Positions 52,722-61,001 of a stretch of 64,000 nt of DNA are shown here, piece by piece; position 1 is the stretch's first letter, and each line of letters opens with the position of its first letter. Both the position numbers and the translations under genes were made by a program. Source of the DNA: Pseudomonas fluorescens (GTDB lineage Bacteria > Pseudomonadota > Gammaproteobacteria > Pseudomonadales > Pseudomonadaceae); NCBI RefSeq assembly GCF_902497895.1, contig NZ_CABVHQ010000008.1, positions 1-64,000 of the forward strand, in the 5' to 3' direction. A model generated the notes under the pieces. The model searched no databases and had not been told where the DNA came from. It was given only the letters and a program-made list of their open reading frames with translations.

Positions 52722-53966
52722 TTAGAGCGGGTAGTGCGTCGGGTAATGCAGCTTCGCAACGCCGGTGTCGATAGCGGCCTTGGCCACTGCGCCGGCTATT
52801 GCTCCGAGCAGGCGAGCATCGAGCGCTTTGGGAAGAATGTAATCGCGCCCAAACTCAAGCTTATCGACGTTGAACGCTTGCAGCACTTCCACAGGGGTTG
52901 GCTCTTTGGCCAATTGGCGCAGTGCTTCCACCGCCGCAATTTTCATCGCTTCGTTGATCCGGGTTGCCCGAACATCCAAGGTCCCGCGGAAGATGAACGG
53001 AAAGCCCAGAACGTTATTAACCTGGTTCGGGTAGTCAGAACGACCGGTCGCCATGATCAGGTCATCACGTGTGGCCATGGCCAGCTCGTAGCTGATTTCA
53101 GGATCGGGGTTTGAGCAGGCAAACACGATCGGATTGGGAGCCATCGCTGCCAGCGCTTCAGCCGGAAGAAGGTTGGCTCCGGACAGACCAACAAACACGT
53201 CAGCACCGCTCATGGCTTCCATCAACGTACGCGGGCCACCGTCGTTTACGAATTGTGCTTTGTATTGGTTGAGATCTTCTCGTGCGGAGTGGATGACGCC
53301 GGTGCGATCGACCATGTACAGATTGCTTTTTTGAGCGCCGAGACTGAGCAGCAGGCGCATGCAGGCAGTGGCTGCGGCACCCGCGCCAAGGCAAACAATT
53401 CTCGCGCTCTCCAGGGTTTTGCCCTGAATCTCCAGTGCGTTGAGCATACCGGCGGCAGTGACGATGGCAGTACCGTGTTGGTCGTCATGGAAGACCGGGA
53501 TGCTGCACTGTTCGATCAGTGCTTCTTCGATTTCAAAGCACTCAGGGGCTTTGATGTCTTCCAGGTTGATGCCACCAAAGGTGTCGGCAATGCGCACGAC
53601 TGTATCGATAAAGGCCTGGGAACTCTCAGCATTGACTTCGATATCGATCGAGTCAATGCCGGCAAAACGTTTGAACAGCAACGCTTTACCTTCCATGACC
53701 GGCTTACTGGCCAAGGGGCCTAGATTGCCGAGGCCCAGAATGGCAGTGCCGTTGGTGATCACGGCCACCAGATTCCCTTTTCCAGTAAAGCGATAGGCGT
53801 TCTCCGGATCCTTCGCGATTTCGCGAACGGGCTCGGCTACGCCTGGGCTGTACGCCAGTGCGAGTTGGGCGGCTGTGTCGGCGGGCTTGGTCAGCTCAAT
53901 GCTGATTTTCCCTGGGGTTGGGAATTCGTGGTAATCCAGTGCAGCCTTCTTGAAGTCGGTAGTCAT
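52722..53966 (-). CDS. Malic enzyme (short, no PTA domain)
   Basis: A 414-residue malic enzyme that decarboxylates malate to pyruvate. It has the N-terminal YSPGVAEPVREIA and FTGKGNLVAVITNGTAILGLG blocks, FHDDQHGTAIV (metal ligands), the dinucleotide fold VCLGAGAAATA near residue 195 and CSNPDPEIS. It lacks the phosphotransacetylase domain of MaeB-type enzymes. Cofactor specificity is not clear from the fold. Its upstream DNA carries a doubled ATTATAAT element. A second, ruined malic enzyme is at 59777-60978. Confidence 0.92.
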   Translation of the reverse strand: MTTDFKKAALDYHEFPTPGKISIELTKPADTAAQLALAYSPGVAEPVREIAKDPENAYRFTGKGNLVAVITNGTAILGLGNLGPLASKPVMEGKALLFKRFAGIDSIDIEVNAESSQAFIDTVVRIADTFGGINLEDIKAPECFEIEEALIEQCSIPVFHDDQHGTAIVTAAGMLNALEIQGKTLESARIVCLGAGAAATACMRLLLSLGAQKSNLYMVDRTGVIHSAREDLNQYKAQFVNDGGPRTLMEAMSGADVFVGLSGANLLPAEALAAMAPNPIVFACSNPDPEISYELAMATRDDLIMATGRSDYPNQVNNVLGFPFIFRGTLDVRATRINEAMKIAAVEALRQLAKEPTPVEVLQAFNVDKLEFGRDYILPKALDARLLGAIAGAVAKAAIDTGVAKLHYPTHYPL

Positions 53967-53988
53967 GCGATCCCCTAATTGGACGTTG

Positions 53989-54018
53989 ATTATAATGTAA
54001 TGTTAACACTATTATAAT
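53989..54018 (-). promoter_or_regulatory. 8-3-8 operator-like site with repeated ATTATAAT
   Basis: ATTATAAT-GTA-ATGTTAAC (53989-54007) matches the 8-3-8 layout with imperfect symmetry, and ATTATAAT recurs at 54011-54018, exactly 22 bases from the first. It lies 23-52 bases upstream of the malic enzyme ATG. Both ATTATAAT blocks could act as -10 boxes. Confidence 0.55.
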
Positions 54019-54622
54019 GCAAGGCAACGAGATCCTGACCCACAGACCAGGGTCAAATTGCCGGCTTGAACGCTGCTGATGAAGGGGTTTGTCAGCCAGC
54101 GGACCAACTCTATTGGCCTTAGACTTCAGGGCGGGCCTGTATCTGTTGGTCAATAGAGATCCTCCTATGCTTGAACCCGTCTTAGGCCACCTCGTGTGGC
54201 CATTTTTTTGCGCGCTCGAATGTCCCAAGCGGTGTCACGCCCTAAGCGCGGCACATTAGGATTCAGAGTTTTCTCATGGCCTCTTGGATCTGATCCGCGT
54301 ATTTCGACAATTGCGTGAGCTCATGACCCAGTTGCATAGGGCTTCTGCGTGGGTCATTCGCCCGTGAATCAATACCAGCGCAGCATTTACAGCCATTATT
54401 CGCGTTCCTCAGTAGATCCTGGAACGTACCTGTTGAAATCAATAAGGTCCTGCACTGTTTGAATGGCAATACCCGTACGACTCGACAGGTAAGCAGGCAG
54501 AAACCGGCCAGGAGCTGGCCCCTCAACATCAATACCGTGGTCTGCCCCCGATTGTTCCAGTCGAACACCCTGATTCAAGGGGGGGACGGGTATGCTTATC
54601 GCTTCACTTGGGGGCCTGCTTT
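54019..54622. other. Gene-poor stretch upstream of malic enzyme
   Basis: No convincing gene. Short minus-strand frames at 54263-54578 have weak starts and different frames (for example one ending LGHELTQLSKYADQIQEAMRKL), and may be the frayed remains of a helical protein. An A/T-rich run (ATTTTTTTGCGC) lies near 54204. Confidence 0.35.
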
Positions 54623-54652
54623 ATGAGCGACGGCGAAAAGGAAGAACAGAGG

Positions 54653-54811
54653 ATGTCTGACTGTGCGTACTGTGACCTAACGATGGATTTCGTTCCCGAT
54701 GACGCGAGGCATCGGTTCGAGGTTCAGTGCGAGCATTGTCAAATAATCAACGTAGTGACTTGGGAAGTTTGGGCGCAGGGTCGCTGGTACACTGCGATCA
54801 AGCACGATTGA
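54653..54811 (+). CDS. Small zinc-ribbon-like protein
   Basis: A 52-residue protein, MSDCAYCDLTMDFVPDDARH, with two CxxC pairs (CAYC and CEHC) about 28 residues apart, as in a zinc ribbon. AAGGAAG lies eight bases before ATG 54653; an in-frame ATG at 54623 would add ten residues. No known family is named. It sits ahead of an IS5 fragment on the other strand. Confidence 0.55.
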   Translation: MSDCAYCDLTMDFVPDDARHRFEVQCEHCQIINVVTWEVWAQGRWYTAIKHD

Positions 54812-54814
54812 AAC

Positions 54815-54994
54815 TCAATAAATGAGGGTTGGTCGGCCGGTGGCTTGAGCGGATTTTCGACCACCGCCGGCCTTTGGGTAATACGGCTCAATCAACGCCA
54901 GTAAACCGCTACAGGACACTATCTGATCCATCTCGGCGAGGAACCGTTCGCGGCGTGTCTGCTTGCGCTTGCCGGCGTATTCAAAGTCGGAAAG
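54815..54994 (-). pseudogene. IS5-family transposase N-terminal fragment
   Basis: The minus-strand frame reads LSDFEYAGKRKQTRRERFLA, then LLALIEPYYPKAGGGRKSAQ and stops. This is the recognised beginning of IS5-type transposases (SFSDAEFA...RREKFL...IEPFYPK). Only about 55 residues are left; no catalytic domain or terminal repeat is seen. It marks old IS activity. Confidence 0.75.
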
Positions 54995-55072
54995 CTCTCT
55001 GGCTCAAGGGCGGCTCGGATCAGGTGGTGAGGGTATATTTCAGCACCTTCGAGGATGTGGCTCATAGAATCC

Positions 55073-55558
55073 CTAGAGTTTCAGCGACCAGAATTCCAGA
55101 TCGAATTTCTTCCCATAAGCCTTTTGCCCAGGCACCACCTCAGTCATTCGGAAGTTGAGGCGCCCATAAAGCGCCCTTGCGTCGACAAGGCAGCTATAGG
55201 TTTCTAGCTGCACCTGCTTAAACGAGTGCTGGCGAGCATGATCAAGAGCGAGTTTCATCATCGCAGAACCAGCACCTTTACCCCTATACTGCGGCAGGAC
55301 TAGCACGAAGTTAAGAAATGCCACGCTGTCAGCTCTGTCCGATATCGCTATCGACGCTACGCGTTTGTCCCCTACCAATCCAACCCAGATGCGATTGAAT
55401 GGACTTAGTAATTCAAGAAAGGTGCGCATCTTTTCGGCGATGCCATCCTGAAAGCGCCTGTCAAAACCGAACTCTGTGGCATAGACGTCACCATTCGCAG
55501 CAATAATCCACTCGTGATCGTCCTGTTGTGCTACTCGCACCGTCAATTCTGTAGCCAT
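55073..55558 (-). CDS. GNAT-family N-acetyltransferase
   Basis: A 161-residue GNAT protein. The acetyl-CoA loop is VLPQYRGKGAGSAMMKLAL near residue 88 and a C-terminal ARALYGRLNFRMTEVV follows. It would transfer an acetyl group to an amine; substrate unknown. ATG at 55558 follows GGAGG by nine bases. It lies just downstream of an IS21-like terminal repeat array and faces away from the zinc-ribbon gene. Confidence 0.88.
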   Translation of the reverse strand: MATELTVRVAQQDDHEWIIAANGDVYATEFGFDRRFQDGIAEKMRTFLELLSPFNRIWVGLVGDKRVASIAISDRADSVAFLNFVLVLPQYRGKGAGSAMMKLALDHARQHSFKQVQLETYSCLVDARALYGRLNFRMTEVVPGQKAYGKKFDLEFWSLKL

Positions 55559-55642
55559 CACTCGAAACCTCCGCTTTGTCTATGCTGGCTTTATCTATTT
55601 TACACTGCATGCCATCTCAACCGCGCGATACATTATGAAAGG

Positions 55643-55714
55643 TGTCACGGTCAATTCGAATGCAAATAACTGGTCAAGTCGAATACAAACAGGTGGTCAA
55701 ATCGATGCAATTAC
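55643..55714 (+). repeat. Solo IS21-like terminal repeat array (right)
   Basis: It starts TGTCACGGTCAATTCGAATG, followed by tandem units CGAATGCAAATAACTGGTCA and CGAATACAAACAGGTGGTCA, and ends ATGCAATTAC. It is the inverted counterpart of 46308-46400. The transposition genes are missing. Together the two arrays bracket about 9.3 kb. Confidence 0.6.
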
Positions 55715-55754
55715 ACAACGTAGAGACTGTGGCTTATGATGAGTGTTCCTGACT

Positions 55755-57016
55755 TTAGGTGTCACTTTGGTAAGGCCGATCAGTGCTGCTGCGGGGTGAA
55801 TGATTGATCTCTGCATGAGGGACGCAGGTCGAATGTAGAGTTCTGAATGGGCCTGAACGGGCGGCTCGAGAGCGCAAAATCAAGACGCCGAGTAACGCAG
55901 ACAAAATTGAACCCATCAGTACCCCGATTTTCACGTCGGTCATCACAAGGGAAGGCGATGAATCGGTCTGGGCACCAATGAGCAGGCTCGCTGAAAAACC
56001 AATGCCGCCAAGTACCGCAACCCCGTAAAGCTGCATCCAGCTGCTTCTCTCGGGGAGCTTGGCGAGCCCAAGCGCGATTACGCGACCAGCTACAGCGAAG
56101 ATACCCAGTTGCTTCCCGATCAACAGACCTGTCGCGACACCCAACGTGACCGGGGCTGAGAGATCTTGCAGTGACATGTCAATGAGGGACACGCCGGCGT
56201 TGGCAAAACCGAAAATCGGCAATATCAGAAATGTTACATAAGGGCTGAGCTTTTCTTCAACGGTTCGCAACAGAGAGCTGGATCTTTTGTCGGGGTTACC
56301 TAGCGGTAAAAACAACGCCAATACGAGTCCGGCGAGTGTCGGGTTCCAGCCGGATAACTCGATGGCAATCCACAAAAAGACCCCTGTCACTGCGTACGGG
56401 CGCAAGCGTGCTATCTCCCTTTGCTGTTCAGCGCTACAAGCAGGCTCAACAGCAACAATGAGGCGAGCAGCATCGGAACAAAAAAATGCTGGGTGTGAAA
56501 AAAGGCAACGATCATGACCCCGCCAAGATCATCCAGAATGGCGACGGCGGTTAGGAATACTTTTAGCGAAGCTGGAACCCTGTCACCGAGTAACGACAGG
56601 ACGGCCAGCGCAAATGCAATGTCAGTGGCCGTGGGTATAGCCATCAATATTGGGGTTTCGTCTTGGGGTTGATTAAACGCCCAGAGAATAAGCGCCGGCA
56701 GGATCATGCCACCCATCGCCGCAAAGCCCGGCAATGCACGCTGCTCCCACGTGGCTAGATGCCCGACCAACCATTCACGCTTGATTTGCAGTCCGATGAC
56801 CAAGAAGAACAACGTCATCAGGCCGTCATTGACACAGTGGGCTAACGACAGACCCAGGCGGATGCGGTGTAGCAGTTCAAAATAGCTGGGAGCGAAGGGA
56901 GAGTTGGCCAAGACAAAGACGATGAGAGAGGTGCCCAGCAGTGCCACACCGCCGGCCGCTTCGATCGAGAGCCCGGGAGGAATGGTGGCACCTGACACGT
57001 CTTTTGATTTTTCCAC
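55755..57016 (-). pseudogene. nhaA: Frameshifted NhaA Na+/H+ antiporter
   Basis: Two overlapping-phase frames together encode an NhaA of about 416 residues. The first (57016-56411) ends NSKGR and then stops; it carries TATDIAFALAVLSLLGD and the ion-binding Asp pair in AILDDLGGVMIV. The rest continues in another frame from 56405 (LRPYAVTGVFLWIAIELSG ... VAVLGGIGFSASLLIG). The break lies at AAAGGGAGA near 56410. NhaA exchanges sodium for protons. Either it is a pseudogene, or the run could be a sequencing error or a recoding site. The C-terminus is longer than usual. Confidence 0.8.
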
Positions 57017-57197
57017 CCTGGGACTCCAGTATCGAGCGTGATAAAAACTTGGTCAGCTAGCGTCAATTAAATAGGCAACAGCTCAGTGATGTTCTGAGTT
57101 GTCGTTAGATGTCTTTCATTAAGGGGCTTGGTGTTCTGCTCCTATTGGTCAGACGTCGAGCCTGTCCAGCGGAGGGAAAAGTCCAGATCAGCGTTGA

Positions 57198-57381
57198 TCA
57201 GTGGTCTGGGTTGGGAGCGTGGTGAATTCGCGGAAAGGTATGCGGTGCGTCGATTCTTTCTTTAAGTGTGGCCGCATAGTCCTTCGCCCCTTGCTCAGTA
57301 CGAAATTGAATGCTGCGGCTACCTAAACAAACAGACCAAAGCTCTTTGCTTTGACCGGACAGATGCTCAATCTACTGACAT
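57198..57381 (-). pseudogene. Broken copy of the 64-residue small protein
   Basis: On the minus strand the frame IEHLSGQSKELWSVCLG matches the 47919-48113 protein closely. The ATG at 57381 (ATGTCAGTAG) is two bases out of phase with the rest, and a TAG precedes the in-frame part. Only an ATT could start it. It follows the 76-residue paralogue (57406-57636), repeating the gene order at 47665-48113. Confidence 0.7.
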
Positions 57382-57405
57382 GATCAAACTCCCTGAGTGT
57401 AACTA

Positions 57406-57636
57406 TCAGAAGTGAACCTCGGCGGACTTGATACCCAGCTCGCGAAGCTCATGGATCAGCTCATCGAGGCGTCCAAATGACTCAATCTCCTCGTTGTCAT
57501 TGACCAGAAAATAGCTTCTTCCTTCATCCTTTTTGAAAAGAATGATCCACTCGAGCGTGTTGGTCGGGTTGGCTATCACATGCGTGTCGAAGTGCATGCC
57601 TTCACCGTGTTTGGTTTTGACGTCTTCGCGTTTCAT
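57406..57636 (-). CDS. Small protein of unknown family, copy 2 (76 residues)
   Basis: A 76-residue paralogue of 47665-47895, with about four out of five residues alike (VNDNEEIE core, ELGIKSAEVHF end). ATG 57636 has GGAG nine bases before it. It is divergent from the SulP gene. The 57.7-kb module with the 8-3-8 palindrome separates them. Function unknown. Confidence 0.7.
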   Translation of the reverse strand: MKREDVKTKHGEGMHFDTHVIANPTNTLEWIILFKKDEGRSYFLVNDNEEIESFGRLDELIHELRELGIKSAEVHF

Positions 57637-57726
57637 GCGGGGGCTCCGGGCATATGGTTTAGCTCTCTCAGCACCGAATCTACAGCGTCGCTGGTGTCGT
57701 ACCGAGGCTAGGCCAATTGCTTTGCT

Positions 57727-57756
57727 ATTATCACTACGTGTGAATATTATGCACAT
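57727..57756. promoter_or_regulatory. 8-3-8 operator-like site in divergent promoter region
   Basis: ATTATCAC-TAC-GTGTGAAT (57727-57745) joins directly to ATTATGCACAT (57746-57756). Read on the minus strand, this is the same 30-base module as 47523-47552, with about four changes. It lies between the 76-residue gene (90 bases) and the SulP gene (22 bases), so it could control both. Confidence 0.5.
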
Positions 57757-57777
57757 GCCACCAGAGAGAGGCTAGTC

Positions 57778-59433
57778 ATGATTGCGATACGAGAAGCTTG
57801 GAAAGCGGGCTTGTTAGGGCGCGAGCATTGGCTTCGAAATATCGTCTCAGGGGTCATCGTCGGCGTCGTGGCGCTGCCGTTGGCCATGGCATTTGCCATC
57901 GCCTCGGGCGTCAAGCCGGAGCAAGGGATCTACACGGCCATTGTTGGTGGCCTATTGGTTTCGCTGTTCGGCGGGAGTCGACTACAGATCGCCGGTCCTA
58001 CAGGGGCGTTCATCGTCATTCTGGCCAGTGTGACGGCCAAGTACGGCGTTGATGGCTTGCAGATCGCGACAATGATGGCCGGGGCAATTTTATTACTGCT
58101 CGGTATCACCAGGCTTGGCGCACTCATCAAGTTCATTCCCGACCCCGTGATTGTGGGATTCACCGCCGGTATCGGGGTGATCATTTGGGTCGGACAGTGG
58201 AAAGACTTTTTGGGCTTGCCGAAAATCAGTGGCGACCATTTCCACGAGCGGCTGTGGCACCTCATCCAGGCACTACCCAGCCTTCATGTGCCCACGACAC
58301 TGCTAGCCCTGTTGAGCCTGGTGTTGGTGATACTAGCTCCTAGACTACCGGGCGTAAGGCGTGTTCCCGGCCCCCTGATTGCCATGGTCGTTGTGACGGC
58401 GTTGCATTCCTTTTTTCAATTCGATGGCGTGGCCACTATCGGAAGTGCATTTGGGGGAATTCCTCAAGGACTGCCCAAAATTGGCCTTCCTGAAATAACG
58501 CTGCCGCAAATTATTGAATTGATTGGCCCCGCGTTTGCGATCGCGATGCTGGGGGCGATCGAGTCGCTGCTGTCTGCTGTTGTCGCCGACGGGATGACCG
58601 GTACCAAACATGACTCCAATCAGGAGTTAATCGGACAAGGCATTGCTAACCTGGTCACTCCTCTGTTTGGTGGCTTTGCTGCGACAGGCGCGATCGCTCG
58701 AACAGCGACCAACATCCGCAATGGTGGCAACAGTCCTATCGCGGGTTTTGCGCACGCCCTCACTTTGATTTTACTGATCTTTTTCTTGGCGCCCTTGGCT
58801 TCGAATATCCCGCTCTGCGCGTTGGCCGCGATCTTATTCGTGGTCGCTTACAACATGAGCGAACTGAAGCACTTCAAACGCATGGTCAAACGAGCCCCCA
58901 AAGCCGACGTTGCCATCCTGTTAATTACCTTCAGCCTAACCGTTTTCAGTGATCTGGCGATTGCGGTGAACATTGGGGTCATTCTCGCCATGCTGCAATT
59001 TATGCGTCGGATGGCGTCTTCTGTGGAGGTACAGCTAATGGTCGAGAAAGAGCTGGAGGTAGAGTTGCGTATGAATGGGCATGTACATCTTCCCCCCGGT
59101 ATTTTGGTTTACACCATTGAGGGGCCTCTCTTCTTTGGCGCAGCAGAAACCTTTGAGCGCGTTTTGGCTCAAACACACACTGATCCTGGGACTTTGATTA
59201 TTCGCCTGAAGCGAGTGCCGTTCATGGATATCACGGGCTTACAAACGCTGCTCGAAGTCATTGAGCAGCTGCGCAAGCGCAGCATCGTCGTGAAGTTGTG
59301 TGAAGCCAACGAGAAAGTCCTTGGCAAGCTCGACAGGGCAGGGATTCTTCAGGCGCTCGGCTCAGAGCATTATCATGCCGACTTCAGTGGTGCACTGGCC
59401 AGTTATGTCGAGATCGACAAGACCCACGGCTAG
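57778..59433 (+). CDS. SulP-family anion transporter with STAS domain
   Basis: A 551-residue SLC26/SulP-type transporter. About ten to twelve hydrophobic segments hold the SulP signature GPTGAFIVILASVTAKYG near residue 80. The C-terminal STAS domain (from about 440) reads LIIRLKRVPFMDITGLQTLL. The anion is not readable; bicarbonate or sulfate are options. ATG at 57778 follows GAGAGG. It ends before a hairpin and the convergent RHH gene. Neighbouring enzymes of malate and isocitrate metabolism may favour bicarbonate (speculative). Confidence 0.9.
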   Translation: MIAIREAWKAGLLGREHWLRNIVSGVIVGVVALPLAMAFAIASGVKPEQGIYTAIVGGLLVSLFGGSRLQIAGPTGAFIVILASVTAKYGVDGLQIATMMAGAILLLLGITRLGALIKFIPDPVIVGFTAGIGVIIWVGQWKDFLGLPKISGDHFHERLWHLIQALPSLHVPTTLLALLSLVLVILAPRLPGVRRVPGPLIAMVVVTALHSFFQFDGVATIGSAFGGIPQGLPKIGLPEITLPQIIELIGPAFAIAMLGAIESLLSAVVADGMTGTKHDSNQELIGQGIANLVTPLFGGFAATGAIARTATNIRNGGNSPIAGFAHALTLILLIFFLAPLASNIPLCALAAILFVVAYNMSELKHFKRMVKRAPKADVAILLITFSLTVFSDLAIAVNIGVILAMLQFMRRMASSVEVQLMVEKELEVELRMNGHVHLPPGILVYTIEGPLFFGAAETFERVLAQTHTDPGTLIIRLKRVPFMDITGLQTLLEVIEQLRKRSIVVKLCEANEKVLGKLDRAGILQALGSEHYHADFSGALASYVEIDKTHG

Positions 59434-59462
59434 AGATGGGGCGCAGTAGGCTAGAAGGAGCG

Positions 59463-59494
59463 ATGAGCAGGCATTATTCGTCGTGCCCGCTCAT
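59463..59494. terminator. Hairpin between SulP and RHH genes
   Basis: ATGAGC-A-GGCA pairs with TGCC-C-GCTCAT over an 11-base loop between the two convergent genes. The hairpin lacks a T run, so it is only a candidate terminator. Confidence 0.4.
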
Positions 59495-59505
59495 GCGCAG
59501 ATGAA

Positions 59506-59691
59506 TCACTTACCATTGGCTGCAATTCTGCTTTTGGTCGAGTATGAAACGCCATGCGTCTCCAGGTAGTCCCGAATAAGCTGACGAACGACCTGAGAAG
59601 GCGTCAGATCCTGAGACGCACAAAGCTCCTCAAGTGCTTTTTTCTTGACGGGATCAATGAGCACAGTTAATCGTGCAGTCTTATTTTCCAT
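59506..59691 (-). CDS. Ribbon-helix-helix (CopG/Arc-type) transcriptional repressor
   Basis: A 61-residue RHH protein: beta strand RLTVLID at residues 7-13, helix 1 KKKALEELCASQ, turn, helix 2 TPSQVVRQLIRDYLETHG. This is the MetJ/Arc/CopG fold, which binds as dimers to short palindromes through the strand. It has no toxin partner next to it, so toxin-antitoxin function is not indicated. Its own promoter carries a palindrome-like half-site pair. A decayed second copy is at 50328-50465. I infer it binds the 8-3-8 sites of this region. Confidence 0.85.
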   Translation of the reverse strand: MENKTARLTVLIDPVKKKALEELCASQDLTPSQVVRQLIRDYLETHGVSYSTKSRIAANGK

Positions 59692-59718
59692 GGAATTGCC
59701 GGTACCCTAAAACGGTCG

Positions 59719-59758
59719 ATGATAATCAAATTATAATAGGCGGAGGGTTATTTGTCAC
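59719..59758 (-). promoter_or_regulatory. RHH gene promoter with overlapping operator
   Basis: On the minus strand GTGACA (59758-59753), a 17-base spacer and TATAAT (59735-59730) form a strong sigma-70 promoter. ATTATAAT-TTG-ATTATCAT (59737-59719, minus) overlaps its -10, with 8-3-8 spacing. Binding by the RHH protein there would give autorepression. Confidence 0.65.
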
Positions 59759-59776
59759 TGGTTAGGTTCGTTACCG

Positions 59777-60978
59777 TTAGCTAGATTGACCATGATCAAA
59801 AACTGGCGACGGTACGTCTACCAGAAACGGGTAAAAGAAGGGATAGATAGACGGGTAATGGGCAGGGAAACTGATTCTGGCCTCTCCCGAATCAATAGCC
59901 GCCCTGGCCACTGCGCCGGCAACCACCGAGTGCAAGCGCCCATCCAAAGGCTTGGGAACAATGTAATCCTTTCCCAGCACCAGCCTGTCGACGTTGTAGG
60001 TTCGCAGTACGTCTAACGGCACCGGTTGCAAAGCGAGCATGTGCAAAGCACGGATCGCAGCAATCTTCATGGCTTCATTTATACGCCGCGCTCTGACGTC
60101 CAGGGCTCCTCGGAAGACGAAAGGCGAAGCCAGGCAGTTGGCTAATTCATTTGGATGTTCGAAGCTGTCGGTGGCGAGAATCAAATCCGTCCGAATTTCA
60201 CGAGCCTGCCAAGGCAAAATCGCTCGATAGGGGCCCGCGTAAGCAAACACGATGGGGTTGCTTGCCATCGACAGGATTGCTTCCGGCGTTAACCAGTCTG
60301 GATCTGCAACACCAATAAAAACGTCAGATCCCTTCATGACCGCGGGCGAGTGCTGTGTGAGTCCATTCTGAACCGTTTGCCCCAGTTGCGCGATTGTGCG
60401 GACACAGCCGGTTGTTACGACAATACGAGATTTGTGGGCTCCCAAGTTCAGTAGCAACCAGGCTGGCCACCACAACGATTGCCATTCCGTGTGGTTCATC
60501 TGAACACCGGGATGTCGCATCGAGCGATCAGCGCTTGTTCGATCTCCAGGCTTTGAGACTCAGCCATGCCATCCAGGTGTACGCCGCCGAAGGTGTCAGC
60601 AATGCGAACGACCGTATCAATGAATGCTGCCGATTCGCTGGTGTTGACCTGGATATCTACCGCGTTGATCTTGGCCAGGCGTCTAAACAGGAGCGCTTTT
60701 CCCTCCATCACCGGCTTGCTGGCAAGAGATCCCAGGTTGCCCAGATGCAGAATTGACGAGCCGTCGGAAATGATTGCGACGAGATTGCCCTTACCCGTAA
60801 AGCGGTAAGCCTCATCCGGATTTTTCGCTATTGCCAAGCAAGGCTGCGCCACCCCTGGGCTATACGCCATTGCCAGATCGCCGACCGTTTCGACCCGTAC
60901 GCTTGATTCGACGGTGGTTTTCCCAAGAGGAAAATCCTCATGACGATACGCCGCTGTATTTTTTGGACCTGTCTTCAC
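59777..60978 (-). pseudogene. Degraded second malic enzyme
   Basis: The N-terminal frame (60978-60496) is like the malic enzyme at 52722: MAYSPGVAQPCLAIA, then FTGKGNLVAIISDGSSILHLG and VVRIADTFGGVHLD. It stops after IPVFR. The sequence then passes through another frame (DEPHGMAIVVVASLVATELG) and rejoins at KGSDVFIGVADPDWLTPEAI to a C-terminus with a hydrophobic extra tail. The dinucleotide fold GAGAAATA is missing and at least two frame breaks exist. It cannot be a working enzyme. Its 8-3-8 palindrome (61002-61020) is perfect. Confidence 0.85.
59786..59799. promoter_or_regulatory. Anr/FNR-like box
   Basis: TTGACCATGATCAA matches the FNR/Anr consensus TTGAT-N4-ATCAA at nine of ten positions. 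It lies inside the tail of the malic-enzyme pseudogene and about 100 bases upstream of the RHH start, on the promoter side. This suggests oxygen control, but one 14-base site is modest evidence. Confidence 0.4.
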
Positions 60979-61001
60979 CGCACGCCTCGCGTTGTACTTT
61001 T

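Noticed and set aside
54263..54578. Two overlapping short minus-strand frames
   Set aside because: No ribosome site, mixed frames and no motif; treated as gene-poor sequence.
59506..59691. RHH gene as an antitoxin of a toxin-antitoxin pair
   Set aside because: No small toxin-like gene (RelE/ParE/PIN) is adjacent; SulP and malic-enzyme genes flank it.
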